Source: JACMLD01 sp039919885 (lineage in GTDB: Bacteria > Bacteroidota > Bacteroidia > Chitinophagales > Chitinophagaceae). Taken from it: 64,000 nt of DNA. The notes below the pieces were generated by a model. It was not told the origin of the DNA, made no database searches, and saw only the letters and a list, made by a program, of their open reading frames with translations. Every line of letters starts with the position of its first letter. The first letter of the stretch is position 1. This document shows, piece by piece, positions 51,003 through 60,605 of the stretch. The stretch spans positions 1 to 64,000 of the forward strand of contig JBDSEV010000043.1 in NCBI GenBank assembly GCA_039919885.1, in the 5' to 3' direction. The position numbers and the translations under genes were made by a program.

Positions 51003-51608
51003 TTATTTTTTTGGACTGTTGTCTTTCCAGTTCCACAAATGAAGACAGGCATACGTTCTGTAGGGAATCCATTTTTTTGAAATGCGCAGCATATCTTCCC
51101 GGAGTTGTTTTTTATTGCTGTTATCCAGCTTGTACAATTTAGTCATTGCCTGCTGGATACCGAGATCATCTACGGCGAATACATCTTCGCGGCCGAGCGA
51201 AAACATGAGTAGCATTTCCGTAGTCCAGCGGCCTACTCCTTTTATCTGCACCAGGTATTCTGTAATTTCTTCATTGCTCATTTTTTGCAGCTGCTTCCAC
51301 TCCATACCCTTTTCTATGGCAAACCTGGCTACGTTCTGCACATAATTTACTTTGGCATTGGACAGGCCGATTGCGCGTAATGTAGCAAAATCTGTTTCTA
51401 CAATTTGAGTTGGCGTTGGTTGTTTGTCGTACAATGCCAGGAAGCGCTTCCAGATAACGGCGGCTACTTTTACAGACAATTGCTGACCCATGATAGAAGC
51501 ACACAAATGCAAGTAGACCTTTTTCCTTTGCTTCAGCGCAAACGGGTCTTTGCCTTCCAGCAATTGTTTAAATTTTTTGTCTTTGGCAAGTTGTTCAATA
51601 TACTGCAT
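51003..51608 (-). CDS. DNA-3-methyladenine glycosylase II-like (HhH-GPD)
   Basis: The 201-residue protein has the helix-hairpin-helix in YLVQIKGVGRWTTEMLL and the catalytic Asp in VFAVDDLGIQQAM, with SIMGQQLSVKVAAVI as the base-pocket helix and KWIPYRTYACLHLW at the end. It removes alkylated bases from DNA. It differs clearly from the other AlkA-type protein at 10683-11309. It starts 12 bp after the Ycf48-like gene on the same strand and is likely cotranscribed. Confidence 0.92.
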   Translation of the reverse strand: MQYIEQLAKDKKFKQLLEGKDPFALKQRKKVYLHLCASIMGQQLSVKVAAVIWKRFLALYDKQPTPTQIVETDFATLRAIGLSNAKVNYVQNVARFAIEKGMEWKQLQKMSNEEITEYLVQIKGVGRWTTEMLLMFSLGREDVFAVDDLGIQQAMTKLYKLDNSNKKQLREDMLRISKKWIPYRTYACLHLWNWKDNSPKK

Positions 51609-51620
51609 GGGCTCCTGCGC

Positions 51621-52556
51621 TTAAGGTTTTACAAACCGGTATACGTACCCGCCGGTGCTGGCCGCCCAACCATGATTGGCATCAGCAAAATGTATTTCGT
51701 ATACGGTGCCGGAGTTAATTGTGCACCTTTTTTGAAGGGTAACGCCACCATCCGTAGTTGAATAAATATATTGTCCGGCTAATACAAACCCATTGTTATT
51801 ATCAAAAAATTGGATATCTCCCCCGGTAACGTCTTTAAACAACAACTGCATGGTGACTCCTCCGTCAACTGTTCGGTAAACAGATTGACTTGACATCCAC
51901 CCGTGCAGGTTATCTGTAAACTGCACAGCGTACATTTCTTCCAGGGGCAGCGCGGATACCTGTTTAAGCGAGGCTCCTGCATCATCCGTTTTGAAAAGCC
52001 CGCGACCGGATACCCAGCCCGTGTCTTTGTTCAGAAAAAACAGGCCCCGGTAAGATTGATTACCCAGCTTTTGGAGTGTAGTACCTCCATCGGTCGTCTT
52101 AAACAAGCTTCCCTCGGAAATAATATAGCCGTTATTGGCATCGAAAAACTGCCCGTCAAATACATCAATACTATTTTTCTTTTCCCAGGTGTTACCACCA
52201 TCTTTTGTCTGAAAAAGATTTGGACTACTGAAAGCCCAGCCCGTGTTGGCGTCTGCGAAGAAAACATTGTTAAAGGAATTGGTTGATGTGCCCGGTAGCT
52301 TAATTTGTTTCCATGTAATACCCCCATCTTCAGACTTGCCCAGGTAATTGCCGCCACAAACAAAGCCTGTTTGGTTGTTCACAAAAAAAATATCAATCAA
52401 TTTTAAGGCAGTGTCTATTTTTATCTTTTGCCAGCCGGCGCCCAGGGTGTCCAGCAGGATGGGCGGAGGTGGCGGTGGCGAATCGTTTTTTGAGCAGCAA
52501 AAGGCAATACAACTGGTAAATAATAGTAAAGAGAAGAAGTGTAATTTGCTTTGCAT
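51621..52556 (-). CDS. Ycf48/BNR-type beta-propeller lipoprotein
   Basis: After a signal region with Cys (FTSCIAFCCSKND) and a poly-proline linker, the 311-residue protein repeats a pattern of NxxTGFVCG/GWAFS plus KTxDGGxTW (KSEDGGITWKQI, QTKDGGNTWEKK, KTTDGGTTLQKL, RTVDGGVTMQLL, STTDGGVTLQKR), a propeller of Asp-box/BNR repeats as in Ycf48. In plastids Ycf48 assists photosystem II assembly, but bacterial relatives are surface or secreted proteins of unknown role. Anchoring in a membrane is likely. Confidence 0.88.
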   Translation of the reverse strand: MQSKLHFFSLLLFTSCIAFCCSKNDSPPPPPPILLDTLGAGWQKIKIDTALKLIDIFFVNNQTGFVCGGNYLGKSEDGGITWKQIKLPGTSTNSFNNVFFADANTGWAFSSPNLFQTKDGGNTWEKKNSIDVFDGQFFDANNGYIISEGSLFKTTDGGTTLQKLGNQSYRGLFFLNKDTGWVSGRGLFKTDDAGASLKQVSALPLEEMYAVQFTDNLHGWMSSQSVYRTVDGGVTMQLLFKDVTGGDIQFFDNNNGFVLAGQYIYSTTDGGVTLQKRCTINSGTVYEIHFADANHGWAASTGGYVYRFVKP

Positions 52557-52603
52557 GGGTCGGGTTTAAAATGGAAGATATAAATTTAATGCTGGCATTG
52601 AGA

Positions 52604-53281
52604 ATGAAAAGAGAAATTATTGTTACCACAGATGGGTCGCACAGCATAGTCATTCCGGAAATGGGCGTGACCTATCATTCTTCGCACGGCGCTATCCAGG
52701 AATCCATGCATGTTTTTATTGAATCGGGTCTTCGCTACTGGCTTCAAAAACATAGTCCGGCGCTGTCAGTCTCAATTCTTGAACTGGGATTTGGCACGGG
52801 TTTGAATGCCCTGCTTTCGCTGGTTGAAGCTGAAAAAACCCAGGTGCAGGTGTACTATGAAACCATTGAGCCTTATCCGCTGGACTTACCAACGGTTGCA
52901 TTGCTGAACTATTGCGAACAGTTGGGCAGGCCGGACTTAAATGAAACGTTTACGCAACTGCATAACTGTGCATGGGAAGAAACTATACCAGTAAGCCCTC
53001 ATTTCAACTTTAAAAAAAGGAAAATAGATTTTGCAAATTATGTACCCGCGCAGCTTTTCAATATTGTATTCTTTGATGCATTTGCCCCGGATATACAGCC
53101 GGCTTTGTGGACCGCTGCTGTATTCAAAAAATTGTATGCAGGCATGCATGCGGAGGGCGTGCTGACCACCTATTGCTCAAAATCAATCGTTCGCAAGGCA
53201 ATGGTAGAAGCCGGTTGGAAAGTTGAAAAGATTCCGGGACCGCCGCATAAAAGAGAAATGGTAAGGGCTGGTAAGCAGTGA
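52604..53281 (+). CDS. mnmD: tRNA 5-methylaminomethyl-2-thiouridine methyltransferase, MnmD
   Basis: MnmD carries out the final methylation in making mnm5s2U34 in tRNA. It is the stand-alone form of the methyltransferase half of E. coli MnmC. Recognised by KREIIVTTDGSHSI at the start, the SAM motif LELGFGTGLNAL, VFFDAFAPDIQPALW, and TTYCSKSIVRKAM with PGPPHKREM at the end. The ATG at 52604 matches the usual start; an ATG at 52571 would add 11 residues. It is divergent from the Ycf48 gene. Confidence 0.92.
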   Translation: MKREIIVTTDGSHSIVIPEMGVTYHSSHGAIQESMHVFIESGLRYWLQKHSPALSVSILELGFGTGLNALLSLVEAEKTQVQVYYETIEPYPLDLPTVALLNYCEQLGRPDLNETFTQLHNCAWEETIPVSPHFNFKKRKIDFANYVPAQLFNIVFFDAFAPDIQPALWTAAVFKKLYAGMHAEGVLTTYCSKSIVRKAMVEAGWKVEKIPGPPHKREMVRAGKQ

Positions 53282-53355
53282 CGTTACAGGGGTCAGTCGA
53301 ACGGCGTGGCGGATGCTGACCGTGCAGCGCCTGCTATTCACTGCCTAACGCGTCG

Positions 53356-54936
53356 TTAATTTAATCCCGGCTGTATTATCTTAAATCCTGTTTTTGCTTT
53401 TTCAGTTTCCACTATTTTCTTTACGTCCTCCAACAGTTTTTTAGCATCGTACACAATGCCATCTTTTATGGTATAAGTAACGCCACCTTTTCTTATTACC
53501 TCATTTTTATCAGTCAGTGCTATTACACCGGTACCATATAAAACCGATAAGTTTTCAAGGGGGTTGGCAGCTACAATTGCAAAATCTGCCAGTTTGCCCA
53601 CTTCTACGCTGCCAATTTCTTTTTCCATACCGAGCGCCTGTGCGCCATACAAGGTAGCGCTGCGGATAACTTCCAGTGGGTGAAAACCTGCTTCCCGAAG
53701 GAGTTCCAACTCGCGTACATAAGAAAATCCGTACAGCTCATAAATAAAGCCAGCATCGGTGCCTACGGTTACGCGGCCACCACGGTTTTTATATTCATTT
53801 ATAAAAATCATCCATAACCGGTAATTTTCTTTCCAGCTGATTTCCTGTTCGGTACCCCAGTTAAGCCAGTAAGATCCATGTGCCACACGGCTGGGTTCAT
53901 AATACTTCCACAGTTTCGGTACAGTATAAGCTTCGTGCCATTCGGCTCTTCTTGCCCGCATCAGATCGCGGTTGGCTTCATAAATTTCAAAAGTAGGATC
54001 GAGGGTGAAGTCGAGCGAAATCAATTCATTCATCACTTTGTTCCAGTGCTCACTGTAAGGCTTAGCCGCTTGTTTCCATAACCTGCCGGCTTCTTCAAAA
54101 CGGTCCTGTTCATTGGCATAATTATATGTCAGCGGATAATTTTGTATCGTCCTGTCTTCAAACAGGGCTTCGGGCAATCCATACCAGTGTTCCATGGAAG
54201 TCATGCCCGATCGGGCACTGTTCAACACATTCCACCGGGCAACATCCATTTGTGAATGGTGACAGCAGGAACGCAATCCAATTTTTTTATTTTCTTCGAT
54301 GGCTGCTTTCATGATTTCCGGAGCAGCACCAAAAAATTTTATACCATCAGCACCTTTTTTCTGATTTTCCCGCACCCAGGCAATGGCCTGCTCCGGTGTT
54401 GCAATGGGTGCTGTACTACCTTGCCCAAAGACGGTATAGGCTTTTAACCGGGGAGCGGTAATGGTATTCAATTCACTTTTCTTCTTTTGATCCAACACCC
54501 AGTCGAGGCCGTTGCCACAACCCGGGTCGCGCACGGTTGTTACCCCGTGCCCCATCCATAGTTTAAAAACATATTCGGCATCCGCGCCCTGTTCTTCGCC
54601 ACCAATATGACCGTGCATATCTATAAAACCCGGCATCAGGTACATGCCTTCGCAATTCAGCTCCTTGCCACCCGCGGCTAGTTTGGGGCGCCGGCTGGTA
54701 TTGATGGCTACCCCCGGTGCACCAACATTTACGATGTCTTTGATACGGTTTTTCTCTACTACAATATCTACAGGTCCGATGGCTGGCGCACCGGTACCAT
54801 TTATTAATATTACTCCACGGATAATGAGTTGTGGCCAGGGGCCGTCACCTTCCTGGCGATCGGGTGCTTTTTTTACCTGGGCCGTAACGGCGAAAGCGCA
54901 TAAAATGCCGGTTAGCAGCAGTAAGTGTTTGCTCAT
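53356..54936 (-). CDS. Exported amidohydrolase family metallohydrolase
   Basis: This 526-residue protein has a signal peptide (LLLLTGILCAFAVTAQ) and the amidohydrolase motifs: MPGFIDMHGHIGG (metal-binding HxH), GADGIKFF (a Lys that may be carbamylated or a ligand), CHHSQ, TSMEHWYG, and GTDAGF with the metal-binding Asp. The C-terminus GSVEVGKLADFAIVAANPL is typical of the imidazolonepropionase/prolidase-like subgroup. It would hydrolyse a C-N bond in the periplasm; the substrate is unknown. It is a single gene. Confidence 0.9.
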   Translation of the reverse strand: MSKHLLLLTGILCAFAVTAQVKKAPDRQEGDGPWPQLIIRGVILINGTGAPAIGPVDIVVEKNRIKDIVNVGAPGVAINTSRRPKLAAGGKELNCEGMYLMPGFIDMHGHIGGEEQGADAEYVFKLWMGHGVTTVRDPGCGNGLDWVLDQKKKSELNTITAPRLKAYTVFGQGSTAPIATPEQAIAWVRENQKKGADGIKFFGAAPEIMKAAIEENKKIGLRSCCHHSQMDVARWNVLNSARSGMTSMEHWYGLPEALFEDRTIQNYPLTYNYANEQDRFEEAGRLWKQAAKPYSEHWNKVMNELISLDFTLDPTFEIYEANRDLMRARRAEWHEAYTVPKLWKYYEPSRVAHGSYWLNWGTEQEISWKENYRLWMIFINEYKNRGGRVTVGTDAGFIYELYGFSYVRELELLREAGFHPLEVIRSATLYGAQALGMEKEIGSVEVGKLADFAIVAANPLENLSVLYGTGVIALTDKNEVIRKGGVTYTIKDGIVYDAKKLLEDVKKIVETEKAKTGFKIIQPGLN

Positions 54937-55054
54937 TATACTTTTGTTTTGGATGCAAACAAGTTACTGAAAAATATCCGTACCTAATTGCTGCAGCAGA
55001 CATAAGGGATTTCCCATGTGGTATGCATGTCAAGATCTCGGCTATGCATGGCAG

Positions 55055-56548
55055 TTATTCAAACGAAATACTTACCCTGCCGTCTTTTTCATCTTTAAGC
55101 AGAATGCCCAGCCGGGTTAACTGGTTGCGGATGGTATCTGACGTGGCGTAGTCTTTTCTCGACTTCGCCTCTTTCCGCATATCGATCAGCAACTGCAGTA
55201 CACCATTTAACTTACCGTCTTCCTGTTGTATTTCGCTTTTCAGGCCCAATACGTTTTCAAGATAGTTTTTGAAATAAGTCTGCAACGATTGTATAGTAGT
55301 GCTGCTTAGCGCAGTGGTTTTTATCAGCCCGTCTTTTAGTGAATTGATTACCGGCACCAGCTCAAACATATTGGCCAGTACTTTCGCGGTATTGAAATCG
55401 TCATTCATAAAATCATCCATCTGCGTCAACAGTTGTATGGTGGATGCTTCCAGCGCGGCATCTCCTGCCTGGGGGTTTTCAGCAAAGTCAAATTTTTGCA
55501 GGGTCTCATAGGCATCCCATAAACGCCTGAATCCTTTTTCGGCCGCTTGCAGCGCTTCATTACTAAAATCAAGCGTACTGCGGTAGTGCGTCTGCATCAT
55601 AAAGAAGCGCACTGTCATTGGAGAATAAGCCCGTTCCAGCAGATCATGATTTCCTGAAAACAATTGGCCGGGTAAAAAACCATTGCCGGCGCTTTTGCTC
55701 ATGCGGGTACCGTTTACCGTTAGCATATTGGTATGGATCCAGTAGTGTGCGGGGTTTACATGGTTACAGGCCTGCGACTGCGCAATCTCATTGGTATGGT
55801 GGGTGGCCGCTAAATCCATTCCGCCGCCGTGGATATCAAATTCGTTGCCCAGGTATTTTTTGCTCATGGCCGAGCATTCAATGTGCCAGCCCGGAAAACC
55901 CAGGCCCCAGGGGGAAGGCCACTTCATCAGGTGCTCTGGTTTGGCTTTAATCCACAAGGCGAAATCGAGTCGTCCTTTCTTTTCATCCTGTCCGCCCAGT
56001 TCACGGGTATTTTCCAGCAGGTCTTCCAGCTTTCGGTTCGTAAGTATGCCGTAGGGCTGTTCAAGATTGTATTTTTCTACATCAAAATAGATGGTGCCCT
56101 TTACTTCATAGGCATAACCATTTTCAAGGATGTGTTTTACCATTTCTATTTGTTCAGCAATATGTCCGGTGGCAGTAGGTTCTATGCTGGGCGGCAAGGC
56201 ATTAAACTGGTCCATTACTTTATGAAAGCCGAGGGTATAGCGCTGCACAATTTCCATTGGCTCCAGCTGTTCCAGCCGGGCCTTTTTAGAAAATTTATCG
56301 TCGCCCTCGTCCATATCTCCTTCCAGGTGACCTGCATCGGTGATATTGCGTACATACCGCACTTTGTAACCAAGGTGCAACATGTACCGGTAAATCATAT
56401 CAAAAGAAATAAAAGTGCGGCAATTGCCCAGGTGCACATCACTATAAACCGTTGGCCCACATACATAGATACCCACGTGCCCGGGCGTAATGGGCGTAAA
56501 AAGTTCTTTTTTCCTGCTGTAAGAATTATAAAAAGCTAATTGCGACAT
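55055..56548 (-). CDS. cysS: Cysteinyl-tRNA synthetase
   Basis: CysS charges tRNA-Cys. The HIGH motif appears as HLGN in CGPTVYSDVHLGNCRTF, where the Cys is the first zinc ligand. GWHIECSAM carries another zinc Cys, GGGMDLAATHHTNEIAQSQA the remaining His ligands, and TRMSKSAGN the KMSKS motif. The length of 497 residues is normal. ATG 56548 precedes the conserved start. It is 111 bp downstream of the endonuclease-fold gene on the same strand. Confidence 0.96.
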   Translation of the reverse strand: MSQLAFYNSYSRKKELFTPITPGHVGIYVCGPTVYSDVHLGNCRTFISFDMIYRYMLHLGYKVRYVRNITDAGHLEGDMDEGDDKFSKKARLEQLEPMEIVQRYTLGFHKVMDQFNALPPSIEPTATGHIAEQIEMVKHILENGYAYEVKGTIYFDVEKYNLEQPYGILTNRKLEDLLENTRELGGQDEKKGRLDFALWIKAKPEHLMKWPSPWGLGFPGWHIECSAMSKKYLGNEFDIHGGGMDLAATHHTNEIAQSQACNHVNPAHYWIHTNMLTVNGTRMSKSAGNGFLPGQLFSGNHDLLERAYSPMTVRFFMMQTHYRSTLDFSNEALQAAEKGFRRLWDAYETLQKFDFAENPQAGDAALEASTIQLLTQMDDFMNDDFNTAKVLANMFELVPVINSLKDGLIKTTALSSTTIQSLQTYFKNYLENVLGLKSEIQQEDGKLNGVLQLLIDMRKEAKSRKDYATSDTIRNQLTRLGILLKDEKDGRVSISFE

Positions 56549-56659
56549 AGTTGGCAAAAATATAGAAAAAGGAGTAGGGTTTAAGATGGTTGAGGGGGTT
56601 TAGCTAACAGGTTTCAGGGTTTGAGCGCGTTAAATTTCCCAATCCCGGTTTTACCAACT

Positions 56660-57796
56660 TTACTTAACCTCCAACTGCACATCCGCTACCAAAGGATAAT
56701 GGTCAGAATAGGGAAGCTTTGTTTTCTTAAACTGCAGCACGTCCAGCTTTTTATCGGTAAAAATATAGTCGATGCGCAGGGTGGGCGACAAAGATGCGAA
56801 CGTTCGGCCAATGCCAAAACCGCAATTTAGAAAGGCGTCGTTGCCATCTCCTTTTATCCTTGCATAAGTAAAGGAATTGGGTACATCATTGAAATCGCCG
56901 CAAATGATGGTGGGGTAAGGACTGCTGTCTTTTTCTCGTCGCACCAGTTCAGCTTGTTTGCTGCGTAAATAATAAGCGAGCCTGAACTTTTTAAGCACCC
57001 CTTTTGATTTGCCCACTGCATTGTTCTCGCCTTTTGCAAGCGTTCTGATAACTGTATAATCATTGCCATCAAAGCGGAGCGACTGCAAATGGGTGGCAAA
57101 AACCCTGATGCGTTGTCCGCTTACATCGATATCAGCATGAATAAGGCTTTCTGCGGCTTTCAGTGAATCCGGCCCGGAGTAGCGGATGCGCAAGGTATCC
57201 AGTATGGGATATTTTGAAAAGATGATAACGCCGTGTTCGTATACCCCGTCCCAACGGCGGTGGTCACGGGCAAAAAAATGATAAGGATATTTAAGCTCGT
57301 TGGTAAAATAAGGGATGTTTTCATCGAACTCGCGCGGGTTGTTGGATTCCAGGAATTCTTCCATGCAAAGCACATCCGGGTCCATTTGCTTAATGTAATC
57401 CAGTAGTGGCTTACGGAAAGACCCGCCGGGCCTTTTAGGATTCATCTGGTCTAGCCTGGAGACATTCCATTGCATAATGCGCAATGAATTGGCCGGTTTT
57501 GCCATGCTGAAACCATTGAATAAATGCAGACCAAACAGCGCGTGCACCTGCCACCAGCCAATAATAAGGGTGATTAAGGATAGAAATGCCCAGCGTGATT
57601 TAAAGAACCACCAGAAAAAAATAAATCCCAGCAACGCCAGTACAATAAAAGGAAATACAAGGCCCAGAACGGCCACATACCAGTACCGTCCTGGCGATAA
57701 AATCCCGGTACAGCAAACCAGCAGAAAAGCGGCCACCGCCAATATGTTTGATATGATAAAAAATTTCCTGGAAAACTTTCTTAGAATGCGGGTCAT
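56660..57796 (-). CDS. Endonuclease/exonuclease/phosphatase-fold membrane protein
   Basis: Three hydrophobic segments occupy residues 10-90, followed by an EEP domain: MQWNVSRLD, DVLCMEEFLE, YEHGVIIFSKYPI, VFATHLQSL, TIICGDFNDVPNSF, RIDYIFTDKKL and SDHYPLVADV, which holds the catalytic Asp-His. Members cleave phosphodiesters in nucleic acids or lipids; with membrane segments in front, the catalytic part probably faces the periplasm. It lies 8 bp after the degenerate rhomboid gene, in one operon with the two rhomboids. Confidence 0.9.
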   Translation of the reverse strand: MTRILRKFSRKFFIISNILAVAAFLLVCCTGILSPGRYWYVAVLGLVFPFIVLALLGFIFFWWFFKSRWAFLSLITLIIGWWQVHALFGLHLFNGFSMAKPANSLRIMQWNVSRLDQMNPKRPGGSFRKPLLDYIKQMDPDVLCMEEFLESNNPREFDENIPYFTNELKYPYHFFARDHRRWDGVYEHGVIIFSKYPILDTLRIRYSGPDSLKAAESLIHADIDVSGQRIRVFATHLQSLRFDGNDYTVIRTLAKGENNAVGKSKGVLKKFRLAYYLRSKQAELVRREKDSSPYPTIICGDFNDVPNSFTYARIKGDGNDAFLNCGFGIGRTFASLSPTLRIDYIFTDKKLDVLQFKKTKLPYSDHYPLVADVQLEVK

Positions 57797-57804
57797 GCTT
57801 AAAA

Positions 57805-58728
57805 TTACAACTCATCTTCGGATGAAGCGCGCCGGAGAATATCTTTTTCTTCGTCGGTAAGCAAGTGATACCCGTCAACGTTTATCTTGTCCAGTATCTC
57901 GTCGATCCGTTTTTGGGTTACGTTGGGGATTCGTTTATAGGGATGGGCGCCATGTACTTTATAAAAAAATTCGTCCCGGATATTCTTGGTGCCGGTTTTT
58001 TTATTTGGGTTGAACAGGTCGTTGAACCAGTCAAAAACAGTGTTCATCCCAATGCTCCAGTCGCGTCCTTTTCGCATCTGGTAGATAAAAATAAATCCGG
58101 TGGCGCCGCCGGCAATATGGGCAATGTATTTAGCCGGGTCGCCGAGGTGGATAGAAAGAATATCAATGATAACAAAAATAAAAGTGACTATCCAGAGCGG
58201 GATGCCGCCATTGATCATGGGGAAAAAGCGGTAATCAGGTTTTACGGTGGTAGTGGCAATGGCCACTGCCATGATAGCTGCGTTTGAGCCCAGTAAGGCT
58301 GCTGCCGGCAATCCCGGTTGCAGGCGCGGCACAAAATTATAGGTAAGAACATAGAAAAATGCGCCTGCGAGTCCTCCATAAATATACACGGGAATCAGCC
58401 GTTTATTGCCGGTGAGGTCTTGTAATACATAGCCAAATACACCGAGCCAAAACATGGCTGGCAGTACTGCCGAAAGGTCGTCATGCAAAAACATGCTGGT
58501 GATAATGGTCCATGGACGGGTACCCAGTTTGGAGATATCGGCCGGGAGTATAAACCAGTTGAAAATATTGCTGTAGAACGCGTCCAGATTGAGGTCAGAC
58601 ATCTGGTAGATCACATAGATAAACTTCAGGATAACAAAAACCATCGCATTGATGGCAAAAAGCATCACCAGGCTGTTATTGCCTTGTCCCAGTAAAATCT
58701 TGCTTGTCTTTTCTTCTTTTACTGTCAT
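57805..58728 (-). CDS. Rhomboid-like membrane protein lacking catalytic residues (pseudo-protease)
   Basis: The rhomboid fold is clear: six or so membrane helices, FLHDD at the L1 loop/TM2 boundary, and AHIAGGATGF with the TM6 His (His204). But compared with its neighbour the active site is gone. The TM4 motif GASGAIM is GSNAAIM (Asn149 in the Ser position), and the TM2 residues H and N of the oxyanion hole (FLHxxxxHxxxN) are Ala87 and Ala91. The protein also has an 85-residue soluble C-terminal tail ending in charged helices. It likely binds membrane proteins rather than cutting them. It starts 69 bp after the active rhomboid. Confidence 0.87.
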   Translation of the reverse strand: MTVKEEKTSKILLGQGNNSLVMLFAINAMVFVILKFIYVIYQMSDLNLDAFYSNIFNWFILPADISKLGTRPWTIITSMFLHDDLSAVLPAMFWLGVFGYVLQDLTGNKRLIPVYIYGGLAGAFFYVLTYNFVPRLQPGLPAAALLGSNAAIMAVAIATTTVKPDYRFFPMINGGIPLWIVTFIFVIIDILSIHLGDPAKYIAHIAGGATGFIFIYQMRKGRDWSIGMNTVFDWFNDLFNPNKKTGTKNIRDEFFYKVHGAHPYKRIPNVTQKRIDEILDKINVDGYHLLTDEEKDILRRASSEDEL

Positions 58729-58797
58729 AATATTTAAACCAGGTGTCTATGCCCCCTATTACAAAGCAGCGGCTTGTAAAGTTTAGTTATGTTGAAA

Positions 58798-59421
58798 TCA
58801 ATACATTGTTTTCCGGTTGGTTTTATTCCAGATAATTACGATAATGAACCCGGCCAGGGCACCGCCAAGGTGGGCCCAGTGAGCGGTGTTGTCACCAGCT
58901 TTTGGGGACACGCCTCCGAATAAATCGTACGCCATGATAAGTGGCACCAGGTATTTGGTCTTTATAGGTATAGGTATTGGCATCACCATCATTTCCGTAT
59001 TTGGAAATAAGTAGGCATAGGCTGCAAGCAAACCCATAATAGCGCCTGATGCGCCTACCGCCACCCCATTATCTTGCGTTATTAGTTGTGCAACCCCGGC
59101 AAATATTCCGCATAAAATATAGAAGGTTAGAAATCGCTTCGCTCCCCAAAAATTTTCCAGCGTACTTCCGAACATCCATAATGTGAACATGTTGAATAAT
59201 AGATGGAAAATACCACCATGCAAAAACTGGTACGTAATTAACTGCCAAATTTTGAAGTTACCAGTGCCAATACCCCATAATGCACCCCAATTCTCTATCG
59301 CATTCTCCGGACTGGTAAACGCATTTTGTGCAAGGAAAACCAATCCATTTATAATCAACAGATTTTTTACTACCAATGGTATCGAACCAGGACCAAAACT
59401 ACCTCTACTATAATTCGCCAT
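58798..59421 (-). CDS. Rhomboid family intramembrane serine protease (catalytically complete)
   Basis: This 207-residue rhomboid has all key residues: oxyanion His73 and Asn77 in FLHGGIFHLLFNMF, nucleophile Ser125 in GASGAIMG, and His184 in WAHLGGALAGF. It cuts single-span membrane proteins within the bilayer. It is the first gene of an operon with the inactive rhomboid paralogue and the endonuclease-fold membrane protein. Substrates are unknown. Confidence 0.93.
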   Translation of the reverse strand: MANYSRGSFGPGSIPLVVKNLLIINGLVFLAQNAFTSPENAIENWGALWGIGTGNFKIWQLITYQFLHGGIFHLLFNMFTLWMFGSTLENFWGAKRFLTFYILCGIFAGVAQLITQDNGVAVGASGAIMGLLAAYAYLFPNTEMMVMPIPIPIKTKYLVPLIMAYDLFGGVSPKAGDNTAHWAHLGGALAGFIIVIIWNKTNRKTMY

Positions 59422-59696
59422 TACTTATTTTTTGAATCTTTGAATAGCCTGGCCACCGCAAAACGGCACGCCGGCCCGTTAAATTGATTTGTAAGTTAGT
59501 GCAAAAATAACTGCTTGTACTACCACAAATACAAACGGTATTTGTTTACCTGCCACCCGGCTGCGTGCACAGATGACAGGTAGCTATACGGCATTAATAA
59601 TGAACCCGATTGCGCGCTGCTAACCCCGGCGGTTTTAGGGCCGCAATTGCAAGGCCGCCCGGCTAAACGGTTGAGCGACACTAAAAATCACCTGGC

Positions 59697-60365
59697 CTAT
59701 TCCGCCAGTGCACGGTTTATAAATGCCAGCAGTGGCTGCAGTGCCTCAAATGCACGCGTGGTGGTGGTCACAAGACTGGCATCGCTGAGTTCAGCATCAT
59801 CCAGTTTTTTCATCGCAATAAAACTTTTTAATTTTATATAGCCTGCTGCCGGGTTGTCTTTCTCAAAACCCTGGGGCACTTTCACCAGGCTGGTTTCACT
59901 GTCTTTAATCAAATCGCCATACACTGCTTTAAACTTTGTTGAACCGATAATTTTTTTAAATTCATCGAAGCAGTAATCAACTTCCTGCCGCACTTTTTTC
60001 AGATCCGCCGGCTCCGGTACCCACAAACCGCCGCCCACAAAAGATTCGCCGGGCTGGCAATGAAAATAATAGCCCGCATAGATTGATTTTTTGCCACCGC
60101 GGTTAATACTGGCCCCCAGGTTGTTTTTATAGGGTGATTTATCTTTTGCGAAGCGCACATCGCGGTTGATACGAAACATACATTGCTTCGCCGTCAGTTC
60201 CTTGATGCTATCATCTTTTTTGCCGTGTTTATCTATAATTTGCTGAACAAAGTGAGCAAAATCGGCTTTTGCGTTCTCGTAAGAAGCGCGGTTTTTTTCG
60301 AACCAGGGCTTATTGTTATTTTTTTCTAGCCCTTTCAGAAATTTTAAGGTAGCAGACTGTAACAT
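59697..60365 (-). CDS. DUF2461/TIGR02453 family protein
   Basis: The 222-residue protein shows the DUF2461 pattern: TLKFLKGLEKNNNKPWFEKNR (in part), then MFRINRDVRFAKDKSPYKNNLGA, then YYFHCQPGESFVGGGLWVPEP. The family is widespread, with no proven function. The ATG at 60365 fits the family start; the frame runs open to 60494 without a better start. It is transcribed alone. Confidence 0.9.
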   Translation of the reverse strand: MLQSATLKFLKGLEKNNNKPWFEKNRASYENAKADFAHFVQQIIDKHGKKDDSIKELTAKQCMFRINRDVRFAKDKSPYKNNLGASINRGGKKSIYAGYYFHCQPGESFVGGGLWVPEPADLKKVRQEVDYCFDEFKKIIGSTKFKAVYGDLIKDSETSLVKVPQGFEKDNPAAGYIKLKSFIAMKKLDDAELSDASLVTTTTRAFEALQPLLAFINRALAE

Positions 60366-60547
60366 AAAATGAATTGTTTTACGAATTTTTTCACGCAAAG
60401 CTGCAAAGTTAAGCAAAGGTGGAAAAGGGGGTGTTAAAAATGATTCGACCGGGTTGTCGATCTGCCAACGAACATGTATGGGGGCATGGTACAAGAGACT
60501 ATAAGCCGCCGTTATTGACGGTTTGCGGGAGGCTTTGCATGAGATGC

Positions 60548-60581
60548 AAAAAATAAAGGGTGATTAGCACTATCACCCTTT
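60548..60581 (-). terminator. Intrinsic terminator of the NUMOD4/HTH gene
   Basis: A perfect 10-bp stem AAAGGGTGAT / ATCACCCTTT with a 7-nt loop; on the minus strand it is followed by a T-rich tail (TTTATTTTTT). It lies 24 bp beyond the stop codon of the gene. Confidence 0.88.
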
Positions 60582-60605
60582 AAATCAGATTCGGCCATGC
60601 ATTCG

